Positions 21,864 through 21,939 of a stretch of DNA of 21,939 nucleotides are shown here, one piece after another (the stretch's first letter is position 1; every line of letters begins with the position of its first letter). Source of the stretch: a virus; the IMG/VR virus record IMGVR_UViG_3300022698_000334, positions 1-21,939 of that record. One strand, given 5' to 3'. Position numbers and translations under genes: made by a program. The notes beneath the pieces are model-generated. The model saw only the letters and a list, made by a program, of their open reading frames with translations, made no database searches and was not told where the DNA came from.

Positions 21864-21939
21864 ATGTTATTGGAATTTATCAACCAATATCTATTAGAGA
21901 TATTAGCTACTTTATCTGTAATAGTTATTATTCAATTTC
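21864..21939 (+). CDS. start of a membrane protein, cut by the window end (possible holin)
   Basis: The ATG at 21864 follows AAGGAGGAG, 9 bases after the fibre stop, and the frame is open to the end of the window (25 codons). The residues MLLEFINQYLLEILATLSVI and beyond form a membrane-spanning helix right at the N terminus. A small membrane protein after the fibre gene is often a holin, but the sequence available does not show this. The protein is partial. Confidence 0.6.
   Translation, partial: MLLEFINQYLLEILATLSVIVIIQF

Overview
The window is part of the genome of a contractile-tailed bacteriophage (myovirus), or of a prophage of one. The evidence is an unbroken run of head, neck, tail and baseplate genes, all on the + strand and mostly overlapping or a few bases apart. 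The late genes are AT-rich, use ATG/GTG/TTG starts and carry strong AGGAGG-type ribosome binding sites, which suggests a low-GC bacterial host. I cannot name the host. No terminase, portal, integrase or repressor lies in the window, so lytic and temperate lifestyles cannot be told apart.

Region 1 (1-3171) is an accessory operon. A sigma70-like promoter (5-33) drives a series of small genes. The first two (96-635 and 759-1271) are paralogues with conserved ends and a divergent middle; in the first, the middle is a run of Ala-rich tetrapeptide repeats. Genes two and three are each preceded by a near-identical structured leader that closely resembles a hammerhead ribozyme core (GGUC, flush 6-bp stem, CUGAUGA, GAAACC) but has a two-hairpin insertion where stem II should be. 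All three substitutions between the copies fall in predicted hairpin loops. A pentapeptide-repeat protein, four unrecognised small proteins and two possible micro-ORFs follow. Parts of this region are much richer in G+C than the rest.

Region 2 (3161-3250) is a strong promoter followed about 20 bases after its predicted start by a strong intrinsic terminator. This resembles an antitermination-controlled late promoter such as lambda pR'-tR'.

Region 3 (3289-10713) is the head and neck module: a lectin-like multidomain virion protein, a DUF2213-type prohead protease with a C-terminal scaffold domain (and an internal in-frame start that would make free scaffold), a cement/decoration protein, a DUF2184-type major capsid protein, a DUF4054-like connector, a gp10-like protein, a probable head-closure protein and a gp12-like neck/tail terminator, with two small unknown genes.

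Region 4 (10724-14830) is the contractile tail: a DUF3383 sheath, a DUF3277-like tube, a tail assembly chaperone extended by a -1 frameshift at a G_GGG_GGC heptamer, and a short (621 aa) tape measure.

Region 5 (14832-21939) is the baseplate and fibres: a Dit-like protein, a Pam3 gp18-like plug, a hub, a Gp138_N-type spike, a tail-collar fibre, a gp25-like sheath initiator, baseplate J, a DUF2612 wedge protein and a large fibre ending in six exact 46-residue propeller-like repeats. The window ends inside a gene that begins with a membrane segment, possibly a holin.
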